Notes under the pieces: generated by a model
What the model was told of the DNA's origin: nothing
The model's database searches: none
The model's input: only the letters and a program-made list of their open reading frames with translations
Assembly (NCBI RefSeq): GCF_000948975.2
Contig: NZ_CP059735.1
Location: 5,826,603 to 5,890,602 of the forward strand
From: Thalassomonas actiniarum
GTDB lineage: Bacteria > Pseudomonadota > Gammaproteobacteria > Enterobacterales > Alteromonadaceae
Length of the DNA: 64,000 bases
Direction of reading: 5' to 3'
Shown: one piece after another, positions 18,540 through 27,723 of the stretch
Position numbering within the stretch: position 1 is the stretch's first letter
Layout: each line of letters starts with the position of its first letter
Made by a program: the position numbers and the translations under genes

Positions 18540-18632
18540 AATTTTTTACAGCTATGTTACGAAGCAAAGATGACAGAAATGTTTTACTAATATTGTGGTT
18601 TTGTGTCGCTAATATTTCAGCTGTATGACACG
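18540..18632 (-). promoter_or_regulatory. Pho-box-like sites upstream of the lipoprotein-TonB receptor operon
   Basis: Read on the minus strand, TGTCATACAGCTGAAA (within 18613-18630) matches most of the PhoB box TGTCATAnAnCTGTCA. A second candidate about 50 bases closer to the gene has CTGTCAT followed 22 bases later by CTGTAAAA, a two-turn spacing. No -10 box at the expected distance is convincing, so PhoB control is only a suggestion. Confidence 0.3.
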
Positions 18633-18650
18633 AAAGAGATAAGGTGAAGC

Positions 18651-19526
18651 CTAATTGCCCTGTGCCTGCTTTTTACTTTCCAGCTCCCGGGCCACATCCA
18701 AAATCAAACTGGCGGTCAGGCGGGAGCGCTCAACTATGCCCTGAAAACGGCTGACACCGGACTGGTTATCAATCACAGGCAACCAGTCCAGCCCGAACTG
18801 CTCCATTTGCGCCAGCACCTGCTTTTTATCCGCTTGCGGGTTCACTGCCTGGCCAAACTCAACAAAACCCGCCACCTCGGCCAGCGCGGCTTTATCGTTG
18901 TTGATTATGGCTTGAGTAAAGCCGTGCCATTTGGCCACCGCATTATTATCCGGCAAACCGCGAAAAGGTTTTAACGGGTATTTTTCCATCAGCTCATTGT
19001 TATTATCGCTGTTTAATATCGCAGTGAGTTTTCTCGAAGAATAGAGGCCAAACAAGGCACCTTGCTCATCGAGGATCACCGCATATTTAAAAGGAGGTGA
19101 GCTGAGCAAGTGATTAAAGTACATCCATACCGCCCCGCCGTGGTAACCGCGATAACCTAAGGTAAAGCTCAGCACCTGGGTGCCGGAGGCGATCAGCCTG
19201 GGGATTTCCCTGACACTGCTTTTGGGATCCGCTTTCAGCGCCGTTACCGGGATTTTTGAAACCTGTAAATCAATCGGCGCAGCGGCAGCACTGACGATAA
19301 CATCGGCGGTTTCAAAAGATATCAGCCCGGGAAGCTCTACCTTTTTAAAGATACCGGCGGATGCCATCCATAACACAAAGGGGATCAGGGCAATACCGAC
19401 ATCGACCGGTTTAATCTCGACATTTTTTGCCAGCTTGCCCTTAAGCCAGATAAAAATCACCAGGGTCAAAATAAAGGCGGGGGCGAGTACCCAGCTGTGC
19501 TCGCGGATCCAGGCGGTCATATCCAT
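18651..19526 (-). CDS. Inner-membrane protein with CBS-like C-terminal region
   Basis: 291 residues with two N-terminal membrane segments (WVLAPAFILTLVIFIWL and DVGIALIPFVLWMAS). The large soluble part starts near residue 70. The C-terminal end (FGLDWLPVIDNQSGVSRFQG, then IVERSRLTASLILDVAREL) looks like the second half of a CBS domain, which could sense adenine nucleotides. No family recognised. ATG 19526 has GAGG upstream. It lies after secD-secF on the same strand, but a strong inverted repeat separates them, so operon membership is doubtful. Confidence 0.75.
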   Translation of the reverse strand: MDMTAWIREHSWVLAPAFILTLVIFIWLKGKLAKNVEIKPVDVGIALIPFVLWMASAGIFKKVELPGLISFETADVIVSAAAAPIDLQVSKIPVTALKADPKSSVREIPRLIASGTQVLSFTLGYRGYHGGAVWMYFNHLLSSPPFKYAVILDEQGALFGLYSSRKLTAILNSDNNNELMEKYPLKPFRGLPDNNAVAKWHGFTQAIINNDKAALAEVAGFVEFGQAVNPQADKKQVLAQMEQFGLDWLPVIDNQSGVSRFQGIVERSRLTASLILDVARELESKKQAQGN

Positions 19527-19569
19527 AACTGAATTTCCTCACTTTGGCAGTCTAAAAACCGCTCAAGAG

Positions 19570-19617
19570 ATAAGCAATTGACATGGGCTCAAATTAAGCC
19601 CATGTATTTGCTTATCA
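19570..19617 (-). terminator. Inverted repeat downstream of secF
   Basis: ACATGGGCT (19581-19589) pairs with AGCCCATGT (19597-19605), and the stem extends through GATAAGCAA and TTGCTTATC at the outer ends with a 3-base mismatch between. This long hairpin probably ends the secD-secF transcript; the T-rich tail is short. Confidence 0.55.
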
Positions 19618-19678
19618 TTATAGTTAGCCCGGTGTTATTTCACTATTTGACTCCCCCCTTTCATTACTTCTCAAGCAG

Positions 19679-20614
19679 CTAGGGTAACTGACAGGAGATT
19701 TCCGCCTGCTTTTGATAATAATCAGCGGTTAACCCCAGCAGTTGGGGTACAGTAGCGGAGATGACCACAGAGGAGAATGTACCGACAACAATTCCGGCAA
19801 ATAAGGCGACAGAAAAACCGCTTAAAGACGCCCCCGCCAACAGCCATACCGATAAGATGGTGGCCAAAGTGGTGCCTGAGGTGATCAGGGTACGCACTAA
19901 GGTCGATTTTATCGCCAGGTTGATGATGGTATCCATGGACGAGTCACTCTGACTGCGCATAAATTCCCGTACCTTATCCCCGACGATTATTGAGTCATTT
20001 AACGAGTAGCCGATAATGGCCAAAATGCTGGCTAATACCGTTAAATCAAAACTCAGTCCGGTCCAGGCAAATAACCCCAGCACCAGAATAACGTCATGAC
20101 AAAGCGCTGCCACCGCCCCGGTCGCCAGACGGCACTCAAACCTTACCGCCAGGTAAAGTAAAATCACCACGGCTGCCGTTAACAGCGCCAGGCCTCCCTG
20201 CTCTATCAGCTCTTCTCCCACCTGACTGCCCATATAAATGGCTTCCTGAGGTTTGATGGTGATAGCCCCGGGTTTGGCCGCCATCTCTTGTGCCAGCTTA
20301 TCCAGCCAGTCGGCCCCTTTCACACTTGAGACGTTATCTGCCTGGCGCACGGTCCAATAGTGTCCCTGGTTTGCCGACGACAAGGTAAATCCGTCCGGCA
20401 AATAAGCACTTAAGGCCTGCTGCATGTCCTGCTGGCTGACGCTTTCGCTGGTGGAAAATTCGGTTAAATAGCCTCCGGTAAAGTCCAGGGCGAGATTAAG
20501 GCCGCGACTGAACAGCCCTGCCAAGGCAAGCAATACCAGTCCCATAGAAAAGTAAAAACCGACCGTTCTAAATTTTGTCAAAAAAGTCACCGGTGTTTTA
20601 TCGATATCTTTCAT
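19679..20614 (-). CDS. secF: Protein translocase subunit SecF (paralogue)
   Basis: 311 residues, close to the E. coli SecF length. It has the six-helix SecF plan: TM1 near residue 20-40, the periplasmic domain beginning LDFTGGYLTEF, then TM2-6 with LAIIGYSLNDSIIVGDKVRE in TM4-5. SecDF uses the proton or sodium gradient to pull proteins through SecYEG on the periplasmic side. Its start overlaps the secD stop by four bases (ATGA), so translation is coupled. There is no yajC next to it, which points to an accessory SecDF pair as found in Vibrio and relatives. Confidence 0.92.
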   Translation of the reverse strand: MKDIDKTPVTFLTKFRTVGFYFSMGLVLLALAGLFSRGLNLALDFTGGYLTEFSTSESVSQQDMQQALSAYLPDGFTLSSANQGHYWTVRQADNVSSVKGADWLDKLAQEMAAKPGAITIKPQEAIYMGSQVGEELIEQGGLALLTAAVVILLYLAVRFECRLATGAVAALCHDVILVLGLFAWTGLSFDLTVLASILAIIGYSLNDSIIVGDKVREFMRSQSDSSMDTIINLAIKSTLVRTLITSGTTLATILSVWLLAGASLSGFSVALFAGIVVGTFSSVVISATVPQLLGLTADYYQKQAEISCQLP

Positions 20615-22443
20615 AGTGCAACTCCTAGTAACTGCTGCTTATTTTCTCTGATCACTAAATTGGTTAATGCCTTGGAGACGAAAACGCCGGTAAACATACT
20701 GGTTAAAATGCCTAAACATAAGATAACGGCAAAGCCCTTCACCGGCCCGTAGCCTATGGCATAGAGGATCATCCCGGTGATCAAGGTAGTAATATTGGCA
20801 TCCAAAATCGTGGCAAAGGCATGTTTATAGCCGACTTCTATCGCCATCAGCACCTTGCGCCCGCGTTTAAGCTCCTCTTTGATACGTTCAAAAATAAGCA
20901 CATTAGTATCAACTGCCATGCCTACGGTGAGTACCAGTCCGGCAATGCCGGGTAAGGTTAACACCGCCCCCGGTAACAGTGACATCAAACCAAGCAGGCT
21001 CATTAAGTTCAGCGCCAGGGCAATATTGGCAATCAGACCTAAACTCCGGTACCAAAGCATCATAAAGACCAGGGTTATCGCTATACCCAGGGTTAAGGCT
21101 TTAATACCCTTGTCGATATTATCGGCCCCTAAAGTGGCTTCTATGGTTTGCTGTTTCACTATGGTCACCGGCGCCGTCAGCGAGCCTGCCCGCAACAACA
21201 AAGCCAGTTCCTGCGCCTCCTGCAGGCTTGGCATATTGGTGATGCTAAACTGCGCCCCCAAATGAGACTGTATAGTGGCAACATTAATCACCTCGCTTTT
21301 TTTCACCGCCTGATTATGTTGATTGCGGTAATACTCTGAAAATACCGTCACCATAGGTTTGCCGATATTCTCCTTTGAAAACTTCGACATTTTTTTACCG
21401 CCTGCGCTGTCTAAGGTTAAGTTCACCAAAGGCGCCCCCATTTGGTCACGACCGGGGCTGGCATTTTTGATATTGCTACCGGTAAAAACCGCCTGGCTGT
21501 TTAATACCAGTTGGCGGCCATTTTCATCGCTGATACGCTTAATGCCCATGGCACGGGAATTGGCCGCCAGCTGGTAAAACTCCAGCGAGGCGGTGGCGCC
21601 GATAATACGTTTTGCCTGCTCGGGATCATGCACGCCCGGCAACTCGATACGGATACGGTTTTTCCCCTGTTGCTGGGTAACCGCCTCGGTAATGCCTAAC
21701 TCTTCAATGCGCCCGCGCATGGTTTTTATCGTTTGTTTCATGGTTTGCTGGCGAAACTTTGCCAGCTCGGGGGCGGCATAAGTCAAAGTCAATCGGTGGC
21801 TACTGACTTTCTCCGGTGTCAGTTCGGGATATACCCGGGTAATTTCAGCCAGCAAAGGTTTCAAAGATTGTGTGCTGCTGGCTGCCAGCGTAAGGCTGAT
21901 GCCCGATTGCCCGGACACAGCAAGCTGTACTCCCCTGAGCTTATTTTCCATCACCATAGATTTTAGCGACAGCGAGATCTGGTTTAAGCGCTCCGTTAAG
22001 GCCTGCTCTATGTCGACATCAAGCACGAAAAGGACTCCGCCGCTTAAGTCCAGGCCCAGTTTAATCGGCTCTCCTCCCAGGACTTGCAGCCAGGCGGGAG
22101 CGTTATTTACCACAGTGCTGGCAATCACATATTCCCCGGCCAGTTTCTCTTTGAGTACTTTTTCAACTTGTGTCCGGGCAGTCTCATCCGACAAGACTAA
22201 GCTGGTATATGCCTTGTTGGCAGAAATCCCGGTGAACTGCTGCTCTTGTTTGGCAAGCAATGCTTTTAAAGGCTGAGGCGCAATTGGCTTGCCTGCTTCA
22301 GATCTTGGGGTGATCTGGATATTGACCTGATTGCTATAAAAATTAGGCAGGGCGCTGATCAGCAATAATATCAAGGTGATCACTATCACCAGGTTTTGCC
22401 ACTTAAAATAAGCCCTCGGCTTTTTTACGGGTACATTCATCAT
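20611..22443 (-). CDS. secD: Protein translocase subunit SecD (paralogue)
   Basis: 610 residues against about 615 in E. coli. TM1 is WQNLVIVITLILLLISALPN, the large periplasmic P1 domain follows with the GLDLSGGVLFVLDVD motif, and TM2-6 carry LPGIAGLVLTVGMAVDTNVL, whose VDTNV motif holds the Asp needed for ion transport. Two in-frame ATG codons overlap at the start; the ribosome site is weak (GAGA). It is in an operon with secF. Upstream lies a small membrane-anchored protein of unknown family rather than YajC or Tgt, so it is probably not the main secDF locus. Confidence 0.93.
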   Translation of the reverse strand: MMNVPVKKPRAYFKWQNLVIVITLILLLISALPNFYSNQVNIQITPRSEAGKPIAPQPLKALLAKQEQQFTGISANKAYTSLVLSDETARTQVEKVLKEKLAGEYVIASTVVNNAPAWLQVLGGEPIKLGLDLSGGVLFVLDVDIEQALTERLNQISLSLKSMVMENKLRGVQLAVSGQSGISLTLAASSTQSLKPLLAEITRVYPELTPEKVSSHRLTLTYAAPELAKFRQQTMKQTIKTMRGRIEELGITEAVTQQQGKNRIRIELPGVHDPEQAKRIIGATASLEFYQLAANSRAMGIKRISDENGRQLVLNSQAVFTGSNIKNASPGRDQMGAPLVNLTLDSAGGKKMSKFSKENIGKPMVTVFSEYYRNQHNQAVKKSEVINVATIQSHLGAQFSITNMPSLQEAQELALLLRAGSLTAPVTIVKQQTIEATLGADNIDKGIKALTLGIAITLVFMMLWYRSLGLIANIALALNLMSLLGLMSLLPGAVLTLPGIAGLVLTVGMAVDTNVLIFERIKEELKRGRKVLMAIEVGYKHAFATILDANITTLITGMILYAIGYGPVKGFAVILCLGILTSMFTGVFVSKALTNLVIRENKQQLLGVAL

Positions 22444-22599
22444 AAAATCTCGACATCAATAGCCGCACAGGATGAAAATCCCGCACGGCTGATCCGGTGT
22501 TTGAACACCAAAAAGGAAAATAAAAGTTGTGATTTTTGCGGCGAAAAGAGCCTGTTTTAATTAAAAAACATAAGGTCAAAGCAGCCTTAACGGATGAAT

Positions 22600-23037
22600 T
22601 TAACTGTGGTAGGTGATACGACCGGAATACAAACAGTTACCGTCTTTCCAACCGGAAATACGGCAGGCCTGATGATGGTGTGTGAGTTGTTGGTGCCAGA
22701 TAGGGGCTAACGGCGGATTACTGAGATTTTTAAAAAATGCAGGTGCCAGTTCGGTGGCAAAAAATTCTATTTCGAGGACATACTCAGGCTCGCTTTGCAC
22801 TTCGGCGGCAAAGACTGGAGCTGTGGCCTGAAGTCCTCTGGGGGGATTGAAGTAGCCGTCAAAGTCGTCATCTTCCCCTAAAAAAGAAAACTGCGCCCGC
22901 TCTGACATGACCGTTTCGCTATGCTTAACCCGGCTCTGTTCATCTGAAACTTTAAAAAATGGCACAGCAGCAAAGTTAGCCGTATATACGACTAACAACA
23001 ACGCCAGGACCATTGTTAAGTTACGCCAGATGCTCAT
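22600..23037 (-). CDS. Membrane-anchored periplasmic protein of unknown function
   Basis: 145 residues with one N-terminal hydrophobic segment (LTMVLALLLVVYTANFAAVP), so it is exported and possibly anchored. The remainder is acidic in the middle (GEDDDFDGYFNPPRG), and two cysteines near the C-terminus (HHHQACRISGWKDGNC) could form a disulfide. No family recognised. It precedes secD by 156 bases on the same strand and may be co-transcribed. Divergent from the GST gene. Confidence 0.65.
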   Translation of the reverse strand: MSIWRNLTMVLALLLVVYTANFAAVPFFKVSDEQSRVKHSETVMSERAQFSFLGEDDDFDGYFNPPRGLQATAPVFAAEVQSEPEYVLEIEFFATELAPAFFKNLSNPPLAPIWHQQLTHHHQACRISGWKDGNCLYSGRITYHS

Positions 23038-23257
23038 GCTTAAATTTATGCCACACTTTCGTTAACAGGGAAGATTTCGTTTCTTCAGATAATAGCTATA
23101 TATGGCTGTTTTGGGAGATTTCAACAAAACAGCATTTTTAAGTGGCAAACAGCTTACCTGTAAACAGAAAGCAGCGACAAAACGTGCAGCCGGGAAAATA
23201 ACTCCTATCCTATAACAAACACCCCACAAACAGGCATAACGCTTAAGCGGAGGACAA

Positions 23258-23956
23258 ATGACAGGCACAGCCCGGTTCACCCTGATCAGCCACATCCTTT
23301 GCCCTTATGTACAAAGAGCAGTGATTACCTTAAAAGAACTGGACGTGCCCTATAAGCGCATAGATATAGATCTGGCAAACAAACCCGAATGGTTTTTAGC
23401 CTTGTCTCCGCTGGGCAAAGTGCCGCTATTGGTGGTAGATGATGAGACCGTTATATTTGAATCTGAGGTGATTTGCGAATACCTCAATGAAGCCAACCAG
23501 GGAAAATTGCTGGCTGAAGATGCTTTGGAAAAAGCGGAACAAAGAGCCTGGATTGAGTTTGCTTCTACCACCCTGAGCATTATCGCCCAACTCTATAATG
23601 CAGCAGATAAAGCAGCTTTTAGCCAGCTACAGGAGAAACTCGAACACTTGGGGCAAACCCTGGAAGAGAACCTGGTGCAAGCTGAATACTTCAGCAGTAA
23701 TGAGTTTTCTCTGGTAGATGCCGCCTTTGCCCCGGCCTTCAGGTATCTGCCATTATTTGAAAGCCTCAGCAAAGAACAGTTTTTTCAACACTTGCCCAAA
23801 TTGGCACTCTGGGCGCAGTATCTACTGAGCAGGCCCTCGGTTATTGAAGCGGTCAGTGAACATTATCAGCAACAACTGATGGAGTTCCTGGCAAAACGAG
23901 AAAGTTATCTGGGACAACTGGCGAAAAGCCAGCTCACCGCTAAAGCTGTTAAATAA
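23258..23956 (+). CDS. Glutathione S-transferase-fold protein (SspA-like)
   Basis: 232 residues. The N-terminal thioredoxin-like domain begins FTLISHILCPYVQRA, where Cys-Pro-Tyr marks the omega/SspA-type GST active site, and includes ALSPLGKVPLLV and the glutathione-contact ESEVICEYL. The C-terminal helical domain covers about residues 90-215. The Cys (about residue 15) would allow glutathione-dependent thiol transferase activity if it is a true omega-like enzyme, while SspA proteins bind RNA polymerase instead. GGAGG lies eight bases before ATG 23258. Confidence 0.85.
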   Translation: MTGTARFTLISHILCPYVQRAVITLKELDVPYKRIDIDLANKPEWFLALSPLGKVPLLVVDDETVIFESEVICEYLNEANQGKLLAEDALEKAEQRAWIEFASTTLSIIAQLYNAADKAAFSQLQEKLEHLGQTLEENLVQAEYFSSNEFSLVDAAFAPAFRYLPLFESLSKEQFFQHLPKLALWAQYLLSRPSVIEAVSEHYQQQLMEFLAKRESYLGQLAKSQLTAKAVK

Positions 23957-24019
23957 ACCGCAATAGCTACAGCCAGGAAAAAGACAGAAGAAACTCTTGT
24001 CCAATGAATCTGGCAGCTG

Positions 24020-24805
24020 TCAGTTTTTTTTGAAATCGATATATTCAATGCCGTGCCGACGTTTTAACTCATCGATCTCTTTTTTATGCTTGATTAAGAA
24101 AGCATTAAAATCAGTAAGCACTTCTTTATGATAAATAGTGGATAAGAAATAATTGTCTTTGCCAAAAGGCAAGCCGCGGTTCCACGCCACATCCAGATTG
24201 GGTAAATTTTGCTTCACATACTTCATACCTACCTGCACATTGACATAAGCCCCGTGTACCCTTCCCGCCTTTAATAATCGGAACAATTGATCCATATCAT
24301 CCGCTTCCACCAGGGTGATCCTGCCGGTTTGCACCCAGCCCATATAAGGCCAGGGGCTAAATCCCCTGATACTGCCAAGCACCTTAAATTCATCCAACAA
24401 GAGATCCTCGTGCTTTTTCAGGGTTAAAATGCCGTCGACAATAGCTGTGGTACTGTTACTGTAATAAATACCATGGCTTTGTTTCATTTGCGTCGACCAG
24501 TTCGGGCTATCGGGATATTTGAAATCTATTCTTCCCGCCAGGAAAACCGAAAACAACCGGGAAACATTATAGGCTTTAAACTTGATGTCATATTCATACT
24601 TACGGCCAAAAAGTCGCAACAGGTCTACGGAATAGCCGGACAGGGGCTCACCGGCTGTCGCCTGATAAAAAGGCAGGTAATCCAAGGCTTCGATACCGAT
24701 CACTAACGTTTTATGCTCGGGCTTGCCTGAGCTGGTAAAAGAGATCAGAAGAACAAGCAATGCATAAAAAAAACACCGCAAAATATTAAAGTGAGTTTTT
24801 TTCAT
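24020..24805 (-). CDS. Orphan periplasmic solute-binding protein (SBP_bac_3 type)
   Basis: 261 residues from ATG 24805; the frame runs 21 codons further but those codons lack a signal peptide pattern, whereas MKKTHFNILRCFFYALLVLL is a good one. The mature part is a two-lobe family 3 binding protein (LVIGIEALDYLPFYQ, GYSVDLLRLFGRKYEYDIKF, DQLFRLLKAGRVHGAYVN). No ABC permease or ATPase lies nearby, so it may be a stand-alone sensor or scavenger like others in this lineage. Two more of this type lie in the window at 35168 and 58652. Confidence 0.8.
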   Translation of the reverse strand: MKKTHFNILRCFFYALLVLLISFTSSGKPEHKTLVIGIEALDYLPFYQATAGEPLSGYSVDLLRLFGRKYEYDIKFKAYNVSRLFSVFLAGRIDFKYPDSPNWSTQMKQSHGIYYSNSTTAIVDGILTLKKHEDLLLDEFKVLGSIRGFSPWPYMGWVQTGRITLVEADDMDQLFRLLKAGRVHGAYVNVQVGMKYVKQNLPNLDVAWNRGLPFGKDNYFLSTIYHKEVLTDFNAFLIKHKKEIDELKRRHGIEYIDFKKN

Positions 24806-25284
24806 TATTGCCCCGCTCCGGCTATAGAATGAAAAAGCTGCCGGCCTCGCCCGGAATTGCCTTTGCATTTGACAGTCAGGAATTGATGTTTCCGTCTGTC
24901 AGTAAGATAAAAAATTACCTCCAACCATTAAAGCGTGGCACTAAGAGTATTAGTCTGTCCAGCTTCAGGGGAAATAATACTTGAATATGAATAAAATAAT
25001 CACAGATGAATATCACTTACCATCTCCAAAATAACAAAGGTGATAGCCAGGGTTTATATGCCATCTCCCCCACCGGTATATGTGTCACGACAAGTTAACA
25101 CTGGCAACTCATGACTTTAAACTCAAAAAATGTAAAATTTTTGTTGCAACCTGGTTGAACAACTAATACCCTTAACATGATAATGTGACAATTTTTTTAT
25201 TTATAAACCATTGTCATACAATTCATTCATTTACTAGCTTATAAATGATAGTCCAGCTCTCTTCCCATACAAGGAATAATAACA
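24806..25284. other. Divergent intergenic region
   Basis: 479 AT-rich bases between divergent genes, holding both promoters. No credible coding frame, structured RNA or repeat seen. Confidence 0.35.
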
Positions 25285-25533
25285 ATGAAAAAAACGATAT
25301 TAGCGGCTCTCGCTTTGATGTTAACGGCCTGTGCCAGTAATGATAACGCCGAAATCGCCAAAAACGACGATGGCTACCGCTGTGAAAAAATATATACCTT
25401 AGCCAGCAAAATCCCTAAAAAGGTTTGCACCAACAGCGCACAGCGTAAACATATGGAAGAAAAGTCTAAAGAAGCCTTACGCGAACGACGCAATAACCCG
25501 CTTACACAATCCGCATCTTCGGGAACATTCTAA
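25285..25533 (+). CDS. Small lipoprotein
   Basis: 82 residues with the lipobox LMLTAC (Cys at residue 16). The mature part contains GYRCEKIYTLASKIPKKVC, where two cysteines frame a conserved-looking segment, then a basic, helical tail. Small lipoproteins with RCEK...IPKKVC are widespread in Shewanella-like bacteria, but the role is unknown. AAGGA precedes ATG 25285. It is monocistronic. Confidence 0.8.
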   Translation: MKKTILAALALMLTACASNDNAEIAKNDDGYRCEKIYTLASKIPKKVCTNSAQRKHMEEKSKEALRERRNNPLTQSASSGTF

Positions 25534-25684
25534 GGTAGTCTTGATAACGGCTGCTAATGCCAACAACTTAGCTGACGGTATTAAAAGCTTGGAAAATAAA
25601 TAAAGAGTTTCAAGGATGAAGCACTTAATTTTACCACAAGCAACCCTTTGTTTAGCGGTAATAACTTTTAGTCATCAGGAATAA

Positions 25685-27547
25685 TCAAGCACTTACTACC
25701 TGGTTTCGCCCCCCGGCTTTTGCCTGATACAAAGCCTTATCCCCCCGGTTAATCAAGTCCTGTAAATTTTTTTCCTCACGGGCACAAACCACACCGAGAC
25801 TGACGGTTAAATCAATAATATCCGGCTCAACGCCGACCCGGGCTGTCGCCACTTTCGCGCGGATACGCTCGGCGATTTCCACGGCTTTCCCCTGTCGGGT
25901 GCCGGGTAATAACAACAAAAACTCTTCTCCACCGATGCGACCGAGGTGATCCTGTTTACGCAGACATTCCTTACTTTTTTCCACCACTTGCACTATCGCC
26001 TGATCTCCTGTCTCATGCCCTAAGCTATCATTGACCTGCTTAAAATGGTCGATATCAAAAACGATCAGCGACATGGGATGATTCAATGATACGGCCTGAT
26101 TGAGCATGTGCTGACCTGTTTCAAAACTATGGCGACGGTTGGCGATCCGGGTCAGGTGATCGGTCTGGGCCCTGTGTCTGAAAATCTTCCGGGTTCTAAG
26201 CAAGTGCCAGCTGAGCAAAACCAGGGCAAAAGCCAAAAAAGACACCAGCAACAGGAAAAGATAGGCATTGCGTTTTTGCTCTTGCTCCTTGTCAAACTGC
26301 AGGGCATTAATTTGCAGATCTTGCTGCAATATTTTATTGTCGAGCTCGGTAATATTAACATTAAATAAAGAGGCGGTCGTTGAAGTAGAGCGCAAGACAA
26401 AATCACGCCGTTGCTCCACCTCCTGATCCAGGCGCAGATAAAATTGCTCCATGGCCGCACTATAATTGCCGGCAAGAAATTCTTTTATTGCCAGTATTTC
26501 TAAACTCTCGGTTTGATATTCGGGAAAAGCCGATTGATAATCCATAAGCTGCTGTTCTGCTTCAATAAACTTACCGAGACGAAAATAACTGATAACCAGA
26601 TATTCATAAGTAAGACGGACAAAATAGACTTCACCTGTTTTATCCCGCTGCTCCAGCGCCAGCAACAGTTGGGCGACACTTTCTTTAAATTTTCCCTGAG
26701 CCAATGCCAGGGTGCCGGCGCAAAAATGGCTGAAAAAGATAAAGTCCTTAAATTGTTTTTGGCTTTTCGCCAGGTAAAACAAGGTATCAACATGTTTGCC
26801 TGCAAGGTCAAAACGTTTCATATTGATAGCAGTATTTACCAGGGTAAATTGCATATTAAACATATCCTGGTAATCATTGACACTGGCCCATTGCTGATAG
26901 GCTTTATTAAGAAAGTCATATGACTTTTCATAGACATTATAGTTTTGATATAACAACCCCGAGGCATTATAAATCATGGCGTGTTCACGGGGAGAAAGCT
27001 GGTTATTTGTGGCGATCGCTATCGCCTCGTCAAGCAGGGCAAGTCCCCGGGACAGATCTGCATTAAAGTCTTTAAAACAAAAGGCATAACGTACCAGCAC
27101 CTTCACCAGTAATTTAGACTGGTTTAATTGCCGCGCCATTTCCAGCGCCTGTTTACGGTCAGGGCAATAAAGCCGGGTATCGTATGTTTGCAGGTACCTG
27201 GCATAAGAGCGCTCCAGCAGGCTTTCCACCTGTAAGACCGAAGGCCCCTGATGCCGGGCTTGCTCAAGGGTAATTGCCTGGGTATAAGAGGCCACAGCCC
27301 GATCCAGCTGTTCATTTCTCTCCTGGTGATTGCCAAGCAAAAACCAGTATTTCGCCTGTTGCTGCCGATCAAAACCCTCACTATCCTCTTGGTAAGAAAG
27401 CAAAAACTCCAGTTGCTCAGCCGGATCGGTTATTGACGCTAATTTTTGCTCGAGGACTTCCAGGCTTTGCCCGTAAGCAGGTGGAAAAAAAGCCAGGTTC
27501 AGCATAAAACAGATAACAATAAAAACCCTACTCAGGGAGTACATCAA
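25685..27547 (-). CDS. TPR-GGDEF membrane diguanylate cyclase
   Basis: 620 residues. Signal peptide at residues 1-26, a periplasmic TPR-like repeat region to about residue 420, one transmembrane helix (YLFLLLVSFLAFALVLLSWH) and a cytoplasmic GGDEF domain. The active-site loop is GGEEF near residue 536, and an RKQD inhibitory I-site lies five residues before it, so it should synthesise c-di-GMP with product feedback. NDSLGHETGDQAI completes the metal and GTP site. The TPR part presumably senses a periplasmic protein or peptide. Its promoter region lies next to the five-copy tandem repeat. Confidence 0.92.
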   Translation of the reverse strand: MMYSLSRVFIVICFMLNLAFFPPAYGQSLEVLEQKLASITDPAEQLEFLLSYQEDSEGFDRQQQAKYWFLLGNHQERNEQLDRAVASYTQAITLEQARHQGPSVLQVESLLERSYARYLQTYDTRLYCPDRKQALEMARQLNQSKLLVKVLVRYAFCFKDFNADLSRGLALLDEAIAIATNNQLSPREHAMIYNASGLLYQNYNVYEKSYDFLNKAYQQWASVNDYQDMFNMQFTLVNTAINMKRFDLAGKHVDTLFYLAKSQKQFKDFIFFSHFCAGTLALAQGKFKESVAQLLLALEQRDKTGEVYFVRLTYEYLVISYFRLGKFIEAEQQLMDYQSAFPEYQTESLEILAIKEFLAGNYSAAMEQFYLRLDQEVEQRRDFVLRSTSTTASLFNVNITELDNKILQQDLQINALQFDKEQEQKRNAYLFLLLVSFLAFALVLLSWHLLRTRKIFRHRAQTDHLTRIANRRHSFETGQHMLNQAVSLNHPMSLIVFDIDHFKQVNDSLGHETGDQAIVQVVEKSKECLRKQDHLGRIGGEEFLLLLPGTRQGKAVEIAERIRAKVATARVGVEPDIIDLTVSLGVVCAREEKNLQDLINRGDKALYQAKAGGRNQVVSA

Positions 27548-27723
27548 TAAACTCCGGATACAATTAATTCAGGCACAAGTCGCCAAATCAACGGAGTTCA
27601 TTGCGACCATTTTAATCAAACAGATAATTCAATCTCATTAGTATTATAAAGCAGGACAAGAAATAACGAAGTTATTCTTCATCCATTTAAGAGCAAAGCT
27701 CTTAAATATAACACCCTTCATAC

